DNA of 64,000 nucleotides, taken from the NCBI RefSeq assembly GCF_002901705.1, contig NZ_PPPV01000016.1:682062-746061 (forward strand), read 5' to 3'. The position numbers and the translations under genes are program-made. Shown in pieces: positions 26,394 to 36,403 of the stretch. This DNA is from Staphylococcus lugdunensis. Its GTDB lineage: Bacteria; Bacillota; Bacilli; Staphylococcales; Staphylococcaceae. Within the stretch, counting starts at the first letter, position 1, and each line of letters begins with the position of its first letter. The notes under the pieces were generated by a model. That model saw only the letters and a program-made list of their open reading frames with translations. It was not told the origin of the DNA and ran no database searches.

Positions 26394-27257
26394 CTATTCC
26401 ACCTGTCCTTGATATTTCTTTTTTATACGTCGATAAAATTTTGCCTTATCTACTTTGGATACATACACGCGTTGATGTAATGTGTACCCTGCCTTTCTAA
26501 CTTCATCAAGAATGCCCGCATAAATCACTGCAGCTAGCTCAATAATAGGTTGCGCTTGCTTATTAAACACATGAATATTCGACAGCGCATCATGGTAGGC
26601 TTGTTCTGCTATATAAGCTAATGCTTCCCACATCTTAATATAATTCGATGTCACACCTTGCTGATATTGTTGTTTAATATCAATATTAAAGTGCGCCAAC
26701 CGTTCTTTACTAATATAAATACGTCCCTGTTCAAAGTCTTCTCCAACATCACGTAAAATATTAGTTAATTGTAAAGCTTCTCCTAATTTTCGTGCGACTC
26801 GAAACGTTTCTGTAGTTGGCTGTTGTGCTAAAATAGGTGTTAAAACTTCTCCAACAGTTCCCGCAACCCCATAACAGTAATCTAACATAGCTTCATCGGT
26901 ATCAAATTTCTCAAAATATTGATCTTTGCGTACTGTATCAATAAGCTTGTAAAATGCTGGGTATTCCATTTTAAATGTATGTGCGACATTTGAAAATGCG
27001 TGCATGATTCGCGCATCGCTTTGAAATTCAGGATGCAACTGTTGTTGTTCAATGGCCATAATATCTTGTCGTATGTACTGCAAATATTGTGGATCATGAT
27101 GAACATCGATACTATCATCAATCACACGGCATACAGCATAAATCGCCCATACTGCACGTCTTTCTCTATCTGGTAAATAATCAAAGGCATAGGAGAAACT
27201 TTTAGAATGATGCTTCATCAGTTGATGGCAGTATTGAAAATGGTCATCTAGTGTCAT
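26394..27257 (-). CDS. crtM: 4,4'-diapophytoene (dehydrosqualene) synthase
   Basis: A 287-residue head-to-head prenyl synthase that joins two farnesyl diphosphates to dehydrosqualene, the first committed step of staphyloxanthin synthesis. Both aspartate-rich motifs are present: CRVIDDSID (near residue 47) and NILRDVGEDFEQGRIYI (near residue 168). SKSFSYAFDYLP and YCYGVAGTVGE are also typical. The ATG at 27255-27257 is chosen over an upstream GTG because AAGGAGG lies 9 nt before it and it gives exactly the S. aureus CrtM length. Confidence 0.95.
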   Translation of the reverse strand: MTLDDHFQYCHQLMKHHSKSFSYAFDYLPDRERRAVWAIYAVCRVIDDSIDVHHDPQYLQYIRQDIMAIEQQQLHPEFQSDARIMHAFSNVAHTFKMEYPAFYKLIDTVRKDQYFEKFDTDEAMLDYCYGVAGTVGEVLTPILAQQPTTETFRVARKLGEALQLTNILRDVGEDFEQGRIYISKERLAHFNIDIKQQYQQGVTSNYIKMWEALAYIAEQAYHDALSNIHVFNKQAQPIIELAAVIYAGILDEVRKAGYTLHQRVYVSKVDKAKFYRRIKKKYQGQVE

Positions 27258-27292
27258 CTCGTGCACCCTCCTTGTATTAAATATTTATAACA

Positions 27293-28411
27293 TCACAAAT
27301 GATACGTTCGGCCTTTCCATATAACGCTTCGCTTACAGTAAGACTGTATCCATGATGATAAAAACACACCACTAAAAAAGATAAATAAGATAGGGTGCAA
27401 ACATAACATCCAACGTGAAAAATGACCTACTCGTCGATGTATGCGTATAAATTGCATTGTATAAAGAATATATAATATCCCCATGTTAACTTTAGATATC
27501 GGCTTTACTAACAAACTAAGTATTAAGCCTGATGCTGTAATAATCGATCCCATTAACCATATAACAATACTTGTCATAACCTTTGGCGAAGTTGCAGTAG
27601 CACCAACAGAAAAATGTTTAACCCATCCATGAACGAGTGACTGAATGCCATCTTCATACATTCGGAATTGAATATCTTGCTGTCCTTCATATAAATTTAC
27701 TGGTAAGCCTTGTTGTGAATATGCTTGACCTAATGCGAACCCTTCAATAATATGATGTTTAGCTTGTTGATGTCCTTGTGTGGACTTATAATCAGTTGAA
27801 TTAGTCAAGACAACAGGCCCAAAGGCCACGCGCGTAGTCTGCTGTCCGTCTATTAATGAAAATTGATTCGTACCAACTACTGTCAATGTATTAAATAGCG
27901 CCGATAAACTTTCATAAGGTCGTATAGTAGAATGATAAGGTTGGACACTTAACAAACCTCGGTAATCTTGTTGGTAGTAAGTATCAATGAGTGCTTGAAT
28001 TGCTCTAGGGGATGTTAATGTCACATCGGCATCAACAAACAACAATAGTGGAGTTGATGCGTAGGTCGCACCTTGATAACAAGCCAATGACTTACCTTGC
28101 CATAATGACGGTTTATCAGCTTGAACTGAATAGACAGAAGCTCCAGCTGCGCGTGCGATTTCAGCAGTTTGATCTGTGGATCCATCATCCATCACAATTA
28201 TTTCTACAGAAACGGTTTGTTGTGCTAATGACTTTAATAAGCGTGGTAAGCGTTGCGCTTCGTCACGCGCTGGAACAATAACGGATAATTCCAATTGTTT
28301 TGATGAATGAATCTTACTATGTGTCAATGGATGGCGTCGACCATACATGACTTTACCACTAATGATAGAAAAGAACGTAAATAGCATAGTTAATGAACTA
28401 ATCCATTTCAC
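27293..28411 (-). CDS. crtQ: 4,4'-diaponeurosporenoate glycosyltransferase
   Basis: A 372-residue membrane-bound GT-A fold glycosyltransferase (family 2) that esterifies glucose to 4,4'-diaponeurosporenoate. Residues 1-20 form a membrane helix; the nucleotide-sugar region is SVIVPARDEAQRLPRLL and VMDDGSTDQTA, with the metal-binding DVDADV-type motif at FVDADVTL. Two to three C-terminal helices follow. The GTG at 28409-28411 is chosen by AAAGGAGAG 8 nt upstream and alignment with S. aureus CrtQ; it is one base beyond the crtP stop. Confidence 0.93.
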   Translation of the reverse strand: MKWISSLTMLFTFFSIISGKVMYGRRHPLTHSKIHSSKQLELSVIVPARDEAQRLPRLLKSLAQQTVSVEIIVMDDGSTDQTAEIARAAGASVYSVQADKPSLWQGKSLACYQGATYASTPLLLFVDADVTLTSPRAIQALIDTYYQQDYRGLLSVQPYHSTIRPYESLSALFNTLTVVGTNQFSLIDGQQTTRVAFGPVVLTNSTDYKSTQGHQQAKHHIIEGFALGQAYSQQGLPVNLYEGQQDIQFRMYEDGIQSLVHGWVKHFSVGATATSPKVMTSIVIWLMGSIITASGLILSLLVKPISKVNMGILYILYTMQFIRIHRRVGHFSRWMLCLHPILFIFFSGVFLSSWIQSYCKRSVIWKGRTYHL

Positions 28412-28412
28412 T

Positions 28413-29912
28413 TTAGTCTCTCCTTTCACCGTGTTCGATAGCATTAATTTTATCCGCTACTTGTTGCCCGCTTAAAGTAACCATAGGCATGCCCCCACCC
28501 GGATTTACAGAACCACCAACAAAAAATAGATTATTAAAATAAGCACATTGCTTTGGAAACTTGAAGCCCTTATTTTTCTTTTTATCTGCCACAACGCCAT
28601 AAATAGCACCACGATTAGAACGATAATGATGTTCTATATCTTCAGGCGTCCACATATCCTCAAACACAATGTGCGCTCTTAAATCATCTAATCCCATAGC
28701 TTCTAACTTATCCAAAACACGTTCTTTTAATTGCAGATAATCTTCCTGAGAGAAAGGTTGATTTTGAATATATGGAATATGCGGTAAAACTTTAATGCTC
28801 TCATAACCTTGAGGTGCCTGAGTTGGATCGGTTTTATTCGCATTCACTAAATAAATTGTTGGATCATACGGTAATATTTTGTCGTGAAAGACTTCACGAT
28901 AATTACGCTTTGAATCTGCTGTGAAGAAAAAGTTATGATGTGCAAGCTGTGGAAAGTACTTATCAATACCTAAATGTAGTACGAGACCTGAACTTGCAGG
29001 TTCATAAATCATTTCTAAACGTTCAATCTTTTTATCACTAAAATGCAGTAATTCACGATATGTCGGAATAACTTCCATATTTGAAATGAGATAGTCCGCT
29101 TCGACGCTTTCTCCAGTTGTTAGTCTCACACCTACAACTTTGTCAAATGACGTTTGAATGTTTTCTACACCTACGCCAGTATGAATATGAACGCCTTCTT
29201 CACGCGCTAACGTTTCAAGTGCTTGAGCCAGATGATGCATTCCTCCTTTGACATACCACAAGCCTTGTTCTTGTTGCATATGATAAAGCATTGATAACAC
29301 GGCTGGTGCGTCATATGAAGATGAGCCAACATATTTAATAAAGTACCCTAACATATCTCTCAATTGTGGATTTGATACACGTCTATTAATAGCTTGTTGC
29401 ATAGTAGAAAAATAATCAAAGCCACGCAATGCTTTAAACGGCCCGTGGTAAGTCAAAATTTCTGGTAAGGTATCTAAACCTAAGCGGAAATAGCCTTGTT
29501 CCGTAAAACGATGAATGCGTTCTGCGTAATCATAAAATGACATTAATTCTTGTCGATCTTGTGCTGTCAGAGTTGAATTATTATCAATAGTATCAGCAAC
29601 ATTATCATATAAATCTATCATTTCCCCAGATGGAAAGAAACTACGCCATTGCAATGGCAATCGCTCTATATCTACGTAATCTCTCATTTCTTTACCACTG
29701 TGTTGAAAAAGCTGTTCAAAAATATAAGGCATAGTAAGAATAGATGGTCCTAAATCAAAACCAAATTGAGAGGTAGTTAGACGATTAACCTTTCCGCCGA
29801 TATGGTCATTTTGTTCATATAAATCGACACGGTAGCCACTCTGTGCCATCCGAATCGCAGCGGAAATACCTCCAAGACCGCCACCAATCACAACTACTTT
29901 TTTAATTGGCAT
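28413..29912 (-). CDS. crtP: 4,4'-diaponeurosporene oxidase
   Basis: A 499-residue FAD-dependent oxidase that oxidises the terminal methyl of 4,4'-diaponeurosporene. Nearly superimposable on S. aureus Crt[23 protein letters not shown] at the N-terminus, [40 protein letters not shown] in the middle, and [20 protein letters not shown] at the end. A paralogue of crtN within the same operon. Its ATG follows the crtO stop by 11 bases, with AGGAAGTGAG upstream. Confidence 0.95.
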   Translation of the reverse strand: MPIKKVVVIGGGLGGISAAIRMAQSGYRVDLYEQNDHIGGKVNRLTTSQFGFDLGPSILTMPYIFEQLFQHSGKEMRDYVDIERLPLQWRSFFPSGEMIDLYDNVADTIDNNSTLTAQDRQELMSFYDYAERIHRFTEQGYFRLGLDTLPEILTYHGPFKALRGFDYFSTMQQAINRRVSNPQLRDMLGYFIKYVGSSSYDAPAVLSMLYHMQQEQGLWYVKGGMHHLAQALETLAREEGVHIHTGVGVENIQTSFDKVVGVRLTTGESVEADYLISNMEVIPTYRELLHFSDKKIERLEMIYEPASSGLVLHLGIDKYFPQLAHHNFFFTADSKRNYREVFHDKILPYDPTIYLVNANKTDPTQAPQGYESIKVLPHIPYIQNQPFSQEDYLQLKERVLDKLEAMGLDDLRAHIVFEDMWTPEDIEHHYRSNRGAIYGVVADKKKNKGFKFPKQCAYFNNLFFVGGSVNPGGGMPMVTLSGQQVADKINAIEHGERRD

Positions 29913-29923
29913 ACACTCACTTC

Positions 29924-30406
29924 CTATCTGTTTTTCAATTTATGATAATAACGCTCGAGCTTAGGGCGATTATAACGTTGCACAATCATACATGGTACAT
30001 TTGCTAATAAAGCATATGTCATATGTGGTATTTTTATATATTTTGGCGCAGCAAGAAATACAAACATTGGTAACATCGCTATTCCATGAACAAATTCTGC
30101 ACGCCGTGTTTCTATAATAAAATCATATATATCTTGCGCTGACGGTTGCGCCATTAGAGTCGATTTATTATAAATTGCCGGATTTAAACGATGTCCCTTT
30201 GGCAAATGATCTTTCCAGCGTTTGACTTGAAAGACATCATTCCAAAAATCTCCTTCACGTTCGAATGCGAATGACTTAAAACAGAAACCATACTTCATTA
30301 AAAATGTAGTACTTAAACGTGTTCCCCACACGGCAACCAACATCTGAAGCACAAACCAATAAATACCACTGCCTATGATGAGCCAAATAACGGATTTTTT
30401 ACGCAT
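29924..30406 (-). CDS. crtO: Staphyloxanthin acyltransferase
   Basis: A 160-residue membrane acyltransferase that adds the fatty acid to glucosyl-diaponeurosporenoate, finishing staphyloxanthin. Shared with S. aureus CrtO are [46 protein letters not shown] and the final [11 protein letters not shown]. The ATG at 30404-30406 is chosen because CAGGAC lies just upstream and the N-terminus then matches S. aureus. It overlaps the end of tspO by 8 bases, so the two genes are translationally coupled. In S. aureus crtO is the first gene of the operon; here it is second. Confidence 0.92.
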   Translation of the reverse strand: MRKKSVIWLIIGSGIYWFVLQMLVAVWGTRLSTTFLMKYGFCFKSFAFEREGDFWNDVFQVKRWKDHLPKGHRLNPAIYNKSTLMAQPSAQDIYDFIIETRRAEFVHGIAMLPMFVFLAAPKYIKIPHMTYALLANVPCMIVQRYNRPKLERYYHKLKNR

Positions 30407-30899
30407 GGTGTCCTGCCGTATAATCTGGATTATCTTTATTGAGTAACCAATTACCTGTCGCCAAGTATGAAGCAAACGCTGACCAACAAATATAAGGAAT
30501 TAATAAATAACCCGCAATTCGATGTTTTTGATAGAATTGGACGGCGGTCGCAACAACTGCACTAAATAAAATATAACTGTCAATGAGGGCTGCACCACGT
30601 AATTTATATTTAAAATAAAGTAATGACCATAAGTAATTTAAACCTAACTGCAAATAATACGTGGCTTGTGCTGCTTGATGCTGTTTTTGTTGTGAAATGA
30701 TGTCATGAGCAATACCCATACTTAAGTAAAGTGTTGGCCAGACAATCGGAAAAACATAACCTGGTGGTGATAATGGTGGTTTAACATTTTTACTATAATC
30801 CCGACGTGCATTTTTTACGGTGATTTTGCCAATAATTTGGCCACCGATTAAAGGTAAAGCAATACGACATAGCTTATTGCTCACTTTGATACCGTTCAT
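30399..30899 (-). CDS. tspO: TspO/MBR (CrtK) family membrane protein, first gene of the crt operon
   Basis: A 166-residue five-helix membrane protein of the TspO/CrtK/translocator family. The family fingerprint is clear: PPLSPPGYVFPIVWPTLYLSMGIA (residues 40-63), QLGLNYLWSLLYFKYKLRGAALID, and LIPYICWSAFASYLATGNWLLN near the end. TspO binds porphyrins and tetrapyrroles; in Rhodobacter the gene is called crtK because it lies in a carotenoid cluster. Here it opens the staphyloxanthin operon and overlaps crtO by 8 bases. The ATG at 30897-30899 is chosen because AAAGGAGG stands 8 nt upstream; a GTG two codons earlier is too close to it. Confidence 0.88.
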   Translation of the reverse strand: MNGIKVSNKLCRIALPLIGGQIIGKITVKNARRDYSKNVKPPLSPPGYVFPIVWPTLYLSMGIAHDIISQQKQHQAAQATYYLQLGLNYLWSLLYFKYKLRGAALIDSYILFSAVVATAVQFYQKHRIAGYLLIPYICWSAFASYLATGNWLLNKDNPDYTAGHHA

Positions 30900-30972
30900 C
30901 TTCACATCCTCCTTTATGTTGAATAACGTAAATTTATAAAAGAATTAATTACATTTAGTTAATAATTCACCT

Positions 30973-30998
30973 ATTCCCTTAAAACATATGCATTAACC
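30973..30998 (-). promoter_or_regulatory. SigB-type promoter of tspO-crtOPQMN
   Basis: On the minus strand GGTTAA, 14 bases, then GGGAAT, against the SigB consensus GTTTAA-N12-15-GGGWAT (one mismatch). It lies about 75 bases before the tspO ATG. In S. aureus the crt operon is driven by a SigB promoter upstream of crtO, so the same control appears kept with tspO inserted behind it. Confidence 0.7.
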
Positions 30999-31100
30999 AC
31001 TATATAACAAATTGGTACCTTTAATATTTAAGGAAGAATTAAGCTGCATTTAGTTTTATTTTTATGTGTGTACGTTATGGTATGGGAGAGGTGAATAATA

Positions 31101-32306
31101 TTGAAACGAATTAAAGTTGCAGATGCACTAAGAGGATTTAGCTTATTAGGGATTTTTATAGCTAATTTACTTATATTTCAATTTGATTTAACTGGCCAAT
31201 TATATATTGATCATTTTCATTTAAGTCCATTCAACCACGGTGTTTTTAATATTATTAATATTCTTTTTGTAGGTAGTTTTATGCCTATCTTTGCTATGCT
31301 TTTTGGCTTTTCTATGGATAAATTATACCAATCCATGAAACGAAAAGGTGTTAAACGTCCGAAACTAAAACTCTTTCGTCGTGCTTTTTTCCTGATGATT
31401 ATTGGAGGTTTACATGCATCTTACATATGGGGTGGAGATATATTATTTGGTTATGGCTTCTCTATGCTATTTGTCATTCCTTTCATTCATATGGGGAAAC
31501 GTGCTTTTAAATACTTTACGCTCATTATTTTTGGATTATTGCTCGTACTATTTATTGTCATGCCATTTTCCGGTGATAATGGTATGCAAACAACACCTAG
31601 CAAACATGACACAGCAAATTATGTATCAAAGATTACAAAGATTTACAGTGAAGGTAGTTATTCAGATATTCGTCATGTTGATGAAACAGTTGAAGATCCA
31701 AAATTTGCTTTATTCGAAGATCAACTAGGGTCAATCTTTTTCCTACTCATTTTTATTCTTATTCCTTTAATGGAAGTGCCATTATTTACATTAGGTGTCT
31801 ATTTATCTAAAAGTGGTTGGTTCGAAAAAGATGCGCTTGATTGGTGGTCCTCTAAATTATGGATATGGATTATCCCCCTAGCACTTATCGGCAAATCAGC
31901 AGTACTCTGGGTTCAACATCCAACAATTGCTGAAAATTTCACGGAAGTGTTCGGTATCATACTCGCATTTGGTTATATGAGTTTATTTAAATATATGTAT
32001 CAAAAATTACCACAACATTTTACATTCCGAGGTTTAGAACATATTGGTAAAATGTCACTGACCTTTTACTTAATACAAAGTGTGATTGGCACTATGATTT
32101 TTTATGGCTATGGCTTAGGACAATTCGGCAGCGACCATGTAACAATGATGTTTGGTATCTTTATTATTCTTTATGTTCTTCAAGTGCTAGTTGCTTCTTG
32201 GTATCAACGTCATTGGCGGTATGGACCAATGGAATATCTATTACGTATGTTTACTTATTGGCAATTACGTGTCGGCAAGAAAAAACATGCGAGACATCAT
32301 TCCTAG
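31101..32306 (+). CDS. DUF418 (YeiB-family) membrane protein
   Basis: A 401-residue polytopic protein with about ten helices. Family hallmarks are the N-terminal RIKVADALRGFSLLGIFIANLL (with the DALRG motif), MPIFAMLFGFSM, and the C-terminal DUF418 half containing LEHIGKMSLTFYLIQSVIG and GPMEYLLRMFTYW. Related to acyltransferase-3 membrane proteins; activity unproven. The start is TTG with GGAGAGGTG upstream. Divergent from the crt operon. Confidence 0.8.
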   Translation: MKRIKVADALRGFSLLGIFIANLLIFQFDLTGQLYIDHFHLSPFNHGVFNIINILFVGSFMPIFAMLFGFSMDKLYQSMKRKGVKRPKLKLFRRAFFLMIIGGLHASYIWGGDILFGYGFSMLFVIPFIHMGKRAFKYFTLIIFGLLLVLFIVMPFSGDNGMQTTPSKHDTANYVSKITKIYSEGSYSDIRHVDETVEDPKFALFEDQLGSIFFLLIFILIPLMEVPLFTLGVYLSKSGWFEKDALDWWSSKLWIWIIPLALIGKSAVLWVQHPTIAENFTEVFGIILAFGYMSLFKYMYQKLPQHFTFRGLEHIGKMSLTFYLIQSVIGTMIFYGYGLGQFGSDHVTMMFGIFIILYVLQVLVASWYQRHWRYGPMEYLLRMFTYWQLRVGKKKHARHHS

Positions 32307-32315
32307 AAAAAAAGT

Positions 32316-32467
32316 TTAGGCCACAATTATGTATTAGGCTATGAACTATATATTGGCAGTAGTTGACTGGATTGAAAACCCACTGATACCAAGCTTGTTT
32401 CAATCCTAGTCAACCTTGCCGGGGCGGGACTACGAATTCGTTATGAATGCTGTCCCGCCCTTTTTTT
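32316..32467 (+). repeat. Structured intergenic repeat, copy 4
   Basis: Forward copy between the convergent DUF418 and CocE genes, complete: left part ACAATTATGTATTAGGCT, TTGACTGGATTGAAAA/TTTCAATCCTAGTCAA, then GGGGCGGGACTACGAATTC ... GCTGTCCCGCCC and a run of seven T. Confidence 0.85.
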
Positions 32468-32483
32468 ATTTTATGTTTATCCC

Positions 32484-34169
32484 TTAATCTTCTAATAATT
32501 GATATGGAATTAATAGATGCGAGTCATACTTGCCACCTGTATATATGTGATTTAAACCATGATTGACTGTATCTTGATGTTCATAGCGTGTCTTCATTCC
32601 TAGTACTGGTGTGCTTGTGCCTTTAACGACTTCACTACCCTTTATCACAACTTGTAATTGTTCTCCGCTTTTAAATAGCGTACTAGATGGCAAAATTTCT
32701 ACTTCAACAGCAACAATTTCTTGAGGTGCAAGTTTAAGTTCTTTCATATGATGATGCCAAGGTTGTAGTGCTGTTGATTTTTCAATATCTAATTCTCGAT
32801 GTGATACACGTAACCATCCAGTTGCCACTTGTCCATTTTCAATATGATTAAAATCAGGAAAATGTACCTCTTCTCCTTGACGATTGATTTTCTTTATGCC
32901 AATGAACAAGTCCATATCATCTGCTTCTTCTGTTGCTACCCATAACTTGAGTTTCATATTTCCAGTTATTTCAGTATTGTGAGTAAAACGTTTACTAAAT
33001 CTCACTTCATCATCAAGTGAATCATCACTTAAATAGCTTACTGAAACTGTTTCTTCTGGTAACTGCGCTTGTAATGACATATCTTGTGCATTTAAATATA
33101 ACGGCTTTTCACTCATCTGTGGTAATGGATATGCTGTCGCTGTGTTGTGATAACCCTGATAAAATTTATCACGTACTTCATAACTTACACGCGGTGTTTC
33201 AGGCCAATCATTATCAATACCTTTAAGGTAGTAATCAAAGAACGATTTTTGTTGTTCTAGTGATTCACGTGCATAATATGTTTCCCATTCTTTACGTCCA
33301 TGAATTTTCAACCATTTATGCTGTGATGATGCTTGTTTAAATCCTTCAAATGTGCCACGATTATGGAGGCCTTGTGTAGACCAACTCGCACAAACAAACA
33401 TAGGTATTTGAATGTGAGCTAATGGCGCTTGTTTAGCTTGCCAGTATTCATCAAACAACGGATGATTTTGCTGTGCAGCAATTAAATCTTCAATATCCAT
33501 GTCTGGCCATCTTTGCACTAAACCTTGATACCAAAAACGGTAAAATCCTGTATCTGGAATACCACCATGAAAGGCGATTTCTCTATACATATCGTTCAAT
33601 CCTTCCCACGGTATCATAGCTTTTAAATGCGTTGGATTTAGAGAAGCAACCCACCATTGCGTCACCGCTAAATAAGATACGCCATTCGTCCCTACATTGC
33701 CATTGCTCCATCGTTGTTTGCCAGCCCAATCGATGACTTGAGCATAATCTTTAGCTTCTGATAATCCCCAAGGATAAAGTGCACCAACTGATTTAGCACT
33801 ACCTCTTAAAGCTACTTTTACAACAACATAATCATTAGGTACCCAAAAGCCTGGATCCGGTGATTCTTCAGGTGTAAAGCTTGACGTTAGAATTGTACCT
33901 ATTGTTGGCCACATAGGTCCCATATTTGTGATTTTAGGTTTATTATCTTTTCCATAGGTATCTGCAGATATAACAACAGGAAATTGCCCTTCTTTATTTG
34001 GTCTAAATATATTCACATATAATTGTGTACCATCTTCCATTGTCACTGGTCTATCTTTTTCCATTATCATTTCTTGATTTCCATATTGAACACTATCAAC
34101 GACTATATGATTAGTTCCTTCTTTAATCTGTTCTAATGGCGTAACTGTTAATTGTGGATTACCTAACAT
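32484..34169 (-). CDS. CocE/NonD-family hydrolase (X-Pro dipeptidyl-peptidase S15 type)
   Basis: A 561-residue hydrolase with an N-terminal alpha/beta-hydrolase domain and a C-terminal jelly-roll domain. MEDGTQLYVNIFRP opens the fold, the nucleophile Ser is in GTNGVSYLAVTQWW (near residue 168), and a catalytic His is likely in WLKIHGRKEW. The C-terminal part has VSYLSDDSLDD and LRVSHRELD. Family members cleave esters, amides or X-Pro peptides; the true substrate is unknown. No signal peptide. The ATG lacks a clear ribosome site, so the start may be a little downstream. Divergent from a TetR gene that may control it. Confidence 0.78.
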   Translation of the reverse strand: MLGNPQLTVTPLEQIKEGTNHIVVDSVQYGNQEMIMEKDRPVTMEDGTQLYVNIFRPNKEGQFPVVISADTYGKDNKPKITNMGPMWPTIGTILTSSFTPEESPDPGFWVPNDYVVVKVALRGSAKSVGALYPWGLSEAKDYAQVIDWAGKQRWSNGNVGTNGVSYLAVTQWWVASLNPTHLKAMIPWEGLNDMYREIAFHGGIPDTGFYRFWYQGLVQRWPDMDIEDLIAAQQNHPLFDEYWQAKQAPLAHIQIPMFVCASWSTQGLHNRGTFEGFKQASSQHKWLKIHGRKEWETYYARESLEQQKSFFDYYLKGIDNDWPETPRVSYEVRDKFYQGYHNTATAYPLPQMSEKPLYLNAQDMSLQAQLPEETVSVSYLSDDSLDDEVRFSKRFTHNTEITGNMKLKLWVATEEADDMDLFIGIKKINRQGEEVHFPDFNHIENGQVATGWLRVSHRELDIEKSTALQPWHHHMKELKLAPQEIVAVEVEILPSSTLFKSGEQLQVVIKGSEVVKGTSTPVLGMKTRYEHQDTVNHGLNHIYTGGKYDSHLLIPYQLLED

Positions 34170-34335
34170 ATCTTTTTCTATCGTTTGTCATCCCTTTCAT
34201 GTTTCTGCATTTTAATTACAATTTCATTCTAACCACTGTATCATTTTTAACAACAAGCAGACCATCGCAATTTGTTTGAAAATCAACATAGGAGTCAAAA
34301 CTGTTTATAATTAGACTGGAATGAGGAGGGAGTAT

Positions 34336-34911
34336 GTGGCACAAGATCGTAGAATTAGAAAATCTAAACAAGCGATACACCATGCCTTTTTACAATTACT
34401 AACAGAAACGTCGTTTGATAAGCTAACTATACAACAATTAACTGAAACTGCTGATATTAATCGTAGTACGTTTTATAGTTATTACGTAGATAAATATGAT
34501 TTATTAGAAGAAATTGAGAATAAACTCATACAAGATTTACAATATTTTATTGCTGAACAACATCAACAACAACACAACATCATGCTTAAAAACATCATCA
34601 CCTATTTAATCGAGCACATTGATAATCATAGAGATGTATTTAGCATCTTATTTAAAATTGGTAAAGCATCAATGATTCAAGAAAAACTTTATAACCTTAT
34701 TTATAATCATTTAAGTCAATATAAAAATGAAGATGATACGATTGAAGGCATGCCATTTTCTTATTATATGAGCTATGTTTCAGGTGCAGGAATTTCTTTA
34801 GTCAAACATTGGATTCAAGATCCGCATCCTATAGATAAAGCACAACTTGAATATCACTTTTATCAAATTGTTAGCCATGGTGCAGCAAGTATGATTCGAT
34901 TTGACTCATAA
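34336..34911 (+). CDS. TetR-family transcriptional regulator
   Basis: A 191-residue TetR/AcrR regulator. The helix-turn-helix is FDKLTIQQLTETADINRSTFYSYYVDKYDLLEEIE; the C-terminal part resembles the TetR_C_33-like domain of the RrgR/DhaS group (GAASMIRF end). The frame starts at 34321 with ATG, but AGGAGGGAG lies inside it, so GTG at 34336 is the likely start. It is divergent from the CocE-type hydrolase, its probable target. Confidence 0.8.
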   Translation: MAQDRRIRKSKQAIHHAFLQLLTETSFDKLTIQQLTETADINRSTFYSYYVDKYDLLEEIENKLIQDLQYFIAEQHQQQHNIMLKNIITYLIEHIDNHRDVFSILFKIGKASMIQEKLYNLIYNHLSQYKNEDDTIEGMPFSYYMSYVSGAGISLVKHWIQDPHPIDKAQLEYHFYQIVSHGAASMIRFDS

Positions 34912-34923
34912 AAACATAAAAAA

Positions 34924-34948
34924 GCCTAGAACATTGAATGTTCTAGGC
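34924..34948. terminator. Bidirectional terminator between tetR and csp genes
   Basis: Perfect 11-bp stem GCCTAGAACAT/ATGTTCTAGGC, three-base loop, A-rich before and T-rich after, so it works on both converging transcripts. Confidence 0.85.
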
Positions 34949-34966
34949 TCTTTCTATAATGGTTAG

Positions 34967-35167
34967 TTACATTACTACAACGTTAGTAGCTTGGTCGCCA
35001 CGTTGACCTTCAGTAATGTCGAATTCAACTTTTTGACCTTCTTCTAAAGTTTTGTAACCTTCACCAGCGATACCACTGAAATGTACGAATACGTCATTTC
35101 CGTCTTCTCTTTCGATGAAACCAAAACCTTTTTCTGCGTTAAACCATTTTACTGTACCGTTATTCAT
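34967..35167 (-). CDS. cspB: Cold-shock protein (CspB/CspC type)
   Basis: A 66-residue single-stranded nucleic-acid-binding cold-shock protein. RNP1 is KGFGFI and RNP2 VFVHF; the rest nearly matches S. aureus CspB (ends VVVM rather than VVKL). It unwinds RNA and aids translation. The ATG at 35165-35167 is set by CGGAGG; upstream codons in the frame belong to the leader. A long AT-rich leader upstream is usual for cold-shock genes. Confidence 0.92.
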   Translation of the reverse strand: MNNGTVKWFNAEKGFGFIEREDGNDVFVHFSGIAGEGYKTLEEGQKVEFDITEGQRGDQATNVVVM

Positions 35168-35415
35168 ATAGAATACCTCCGTGTGCTTTTGCACTAATAT
35201 TTGTAACAAAATCATGTATAAAAAAGAGAGTATTCTAGATAAACACACTACAATTTCACGAACTTTTATTACGATAGACTAACTATAACGTATATTTCAT
35301 GATAAGTAAAGCTTTTTACTAAAATAAATAATTATAAGTTTTAGTTATTTTTATTTTCAACTGGTAAAACCCTACTAAATCCTACAGTTATCCGCTTCAC
35401 TTTGTAACTTATAAT
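35168..35415. other. Leader/promoter region of the cold-shock gene
   Basis: AT-rich segment transcribed leftwards as the leader of the csp mRNA; no hairpin terminator for the SDR gene downstream was identified, so some read-through may occur. Confidence 0.4.
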
Positions 35416-36189
35416 TTATCTATATACTAATCCACCATCTGTAAGAATAGCTTGACCTGTAATATAGTCTGAATCATCTGATGCTAAGAATGATACTAGA
35501 TTAGCCACATCTCGTGGTTCTTGATAACGTCCTAATTTAATTGCAGCTGAAAATTCAGCAAAAGCTTCACCTGGTTGTAACTCGTCGTTATAGCGTACCA
35601 TTTCAGCATCGATACGATCCCACATTTCTGTTTTAGCAACACCTGGACAATAAGCGTTCACTGTAATATGATCTTGCGCTAACTCTTTTGCTGCAGCTTG
35701 TGTAAATGAACGCACCGCGTGTTTTGAAGCTGAATATGTGCTTAACATTTCATAAGATTCATGTCCGGCAATGCTGCAGGCATTGATGATTTTACCTTTA
35801 GTATGTTGTTTTTTAAATTGTTCTGCTGCGGCTTGTGTGCCATAAACCATACCAAAAACATTAATATTAAACACACGTTGAAGTTGCGCTTCATCAACTT
35901 CTAAAAATGGACTTACTGCATCAACACCAGCATTGTTTACGAACACATCTAATTGACCAAATTCAGCTACTGCAAATCTAACCAATTCTTGTTGTTCTTT
36001 TTTCACTGATACATCACTTCTAAAAGCAACAACGTTATAGCCTTTACCTTTGAATTCTTCTTCTGTTTTTAATAAAACATCTCCATTAATATCTTGGATA
36101 ACTACGTTAAAACCATCATTCGCTAAGCGTTCTGCAATGCCTTTACCTAATCCACCTGCTGAACCTGTAACTACTGCTGTTTTTGACAT
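35416..36189 (-). CDS. SDR oxidoreductase, acetoin/diacetyl reductase-like
   Basis: A 257-residue classical short-chain dehydrogenase, similar to S. aureus ButA (diacetyl/acetoin reductase). The cofactor motif is [12 protein letters not shown] (residues 8-19), the structural motif is NNAGV (near 87), and the catalytic triad is Ser in CSIAGHES, Tyr and Lys in YSASK (near 154). It ends [14 protein letters not shown], as in ButA. Probably interconverts acetoin and butanediol or a related diketone with NAD(H). The ATG is chosen by AAGGAG 9 nt upstream; a TTG three codons earlier is ignored. Confidence 0.85.
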   Translation of the reverse strand: MSKTAVVTGSAGGLGKGIAERLANDGFNVVIQDINGDVLLKTEEEFKGKGYNVVAFRSDVSVKKEQQELVRFAVAEFGQLDVFVNNAGVDAVSPFLEVDEAQLQRVFNINVFGMVYGTQAAAEQFKKQHTKGKIINACSIAGHESYEMLSTYSASKHAVRSFTQAAAKELAQDHITVNAYCPGVAKTEMWDRIDAEMVRYNDELQPGEAFAEFSAAIKLGRYQEPRDVANLVSFLASDDSDYITGQAILTDGGLVYR

Positions 36190-36403
36190 AATAAACAACT
36201 CCTTAAGATTATTAATCTATCTCTCACTTACTAGTTTAGCCTTAAGAAGTAAAATTACAATAAATACGCATAAAAACCAGCTCATTTTAACATATCTTTC
36301 AAACTTGTAAGCTGAAACTAATATTTTGAAAGATTAGATAAAGGCTCATACATATAACCATTTATATAATCAAATTATAATAAATCATTTGAGGTGAAGT
36401 ACT

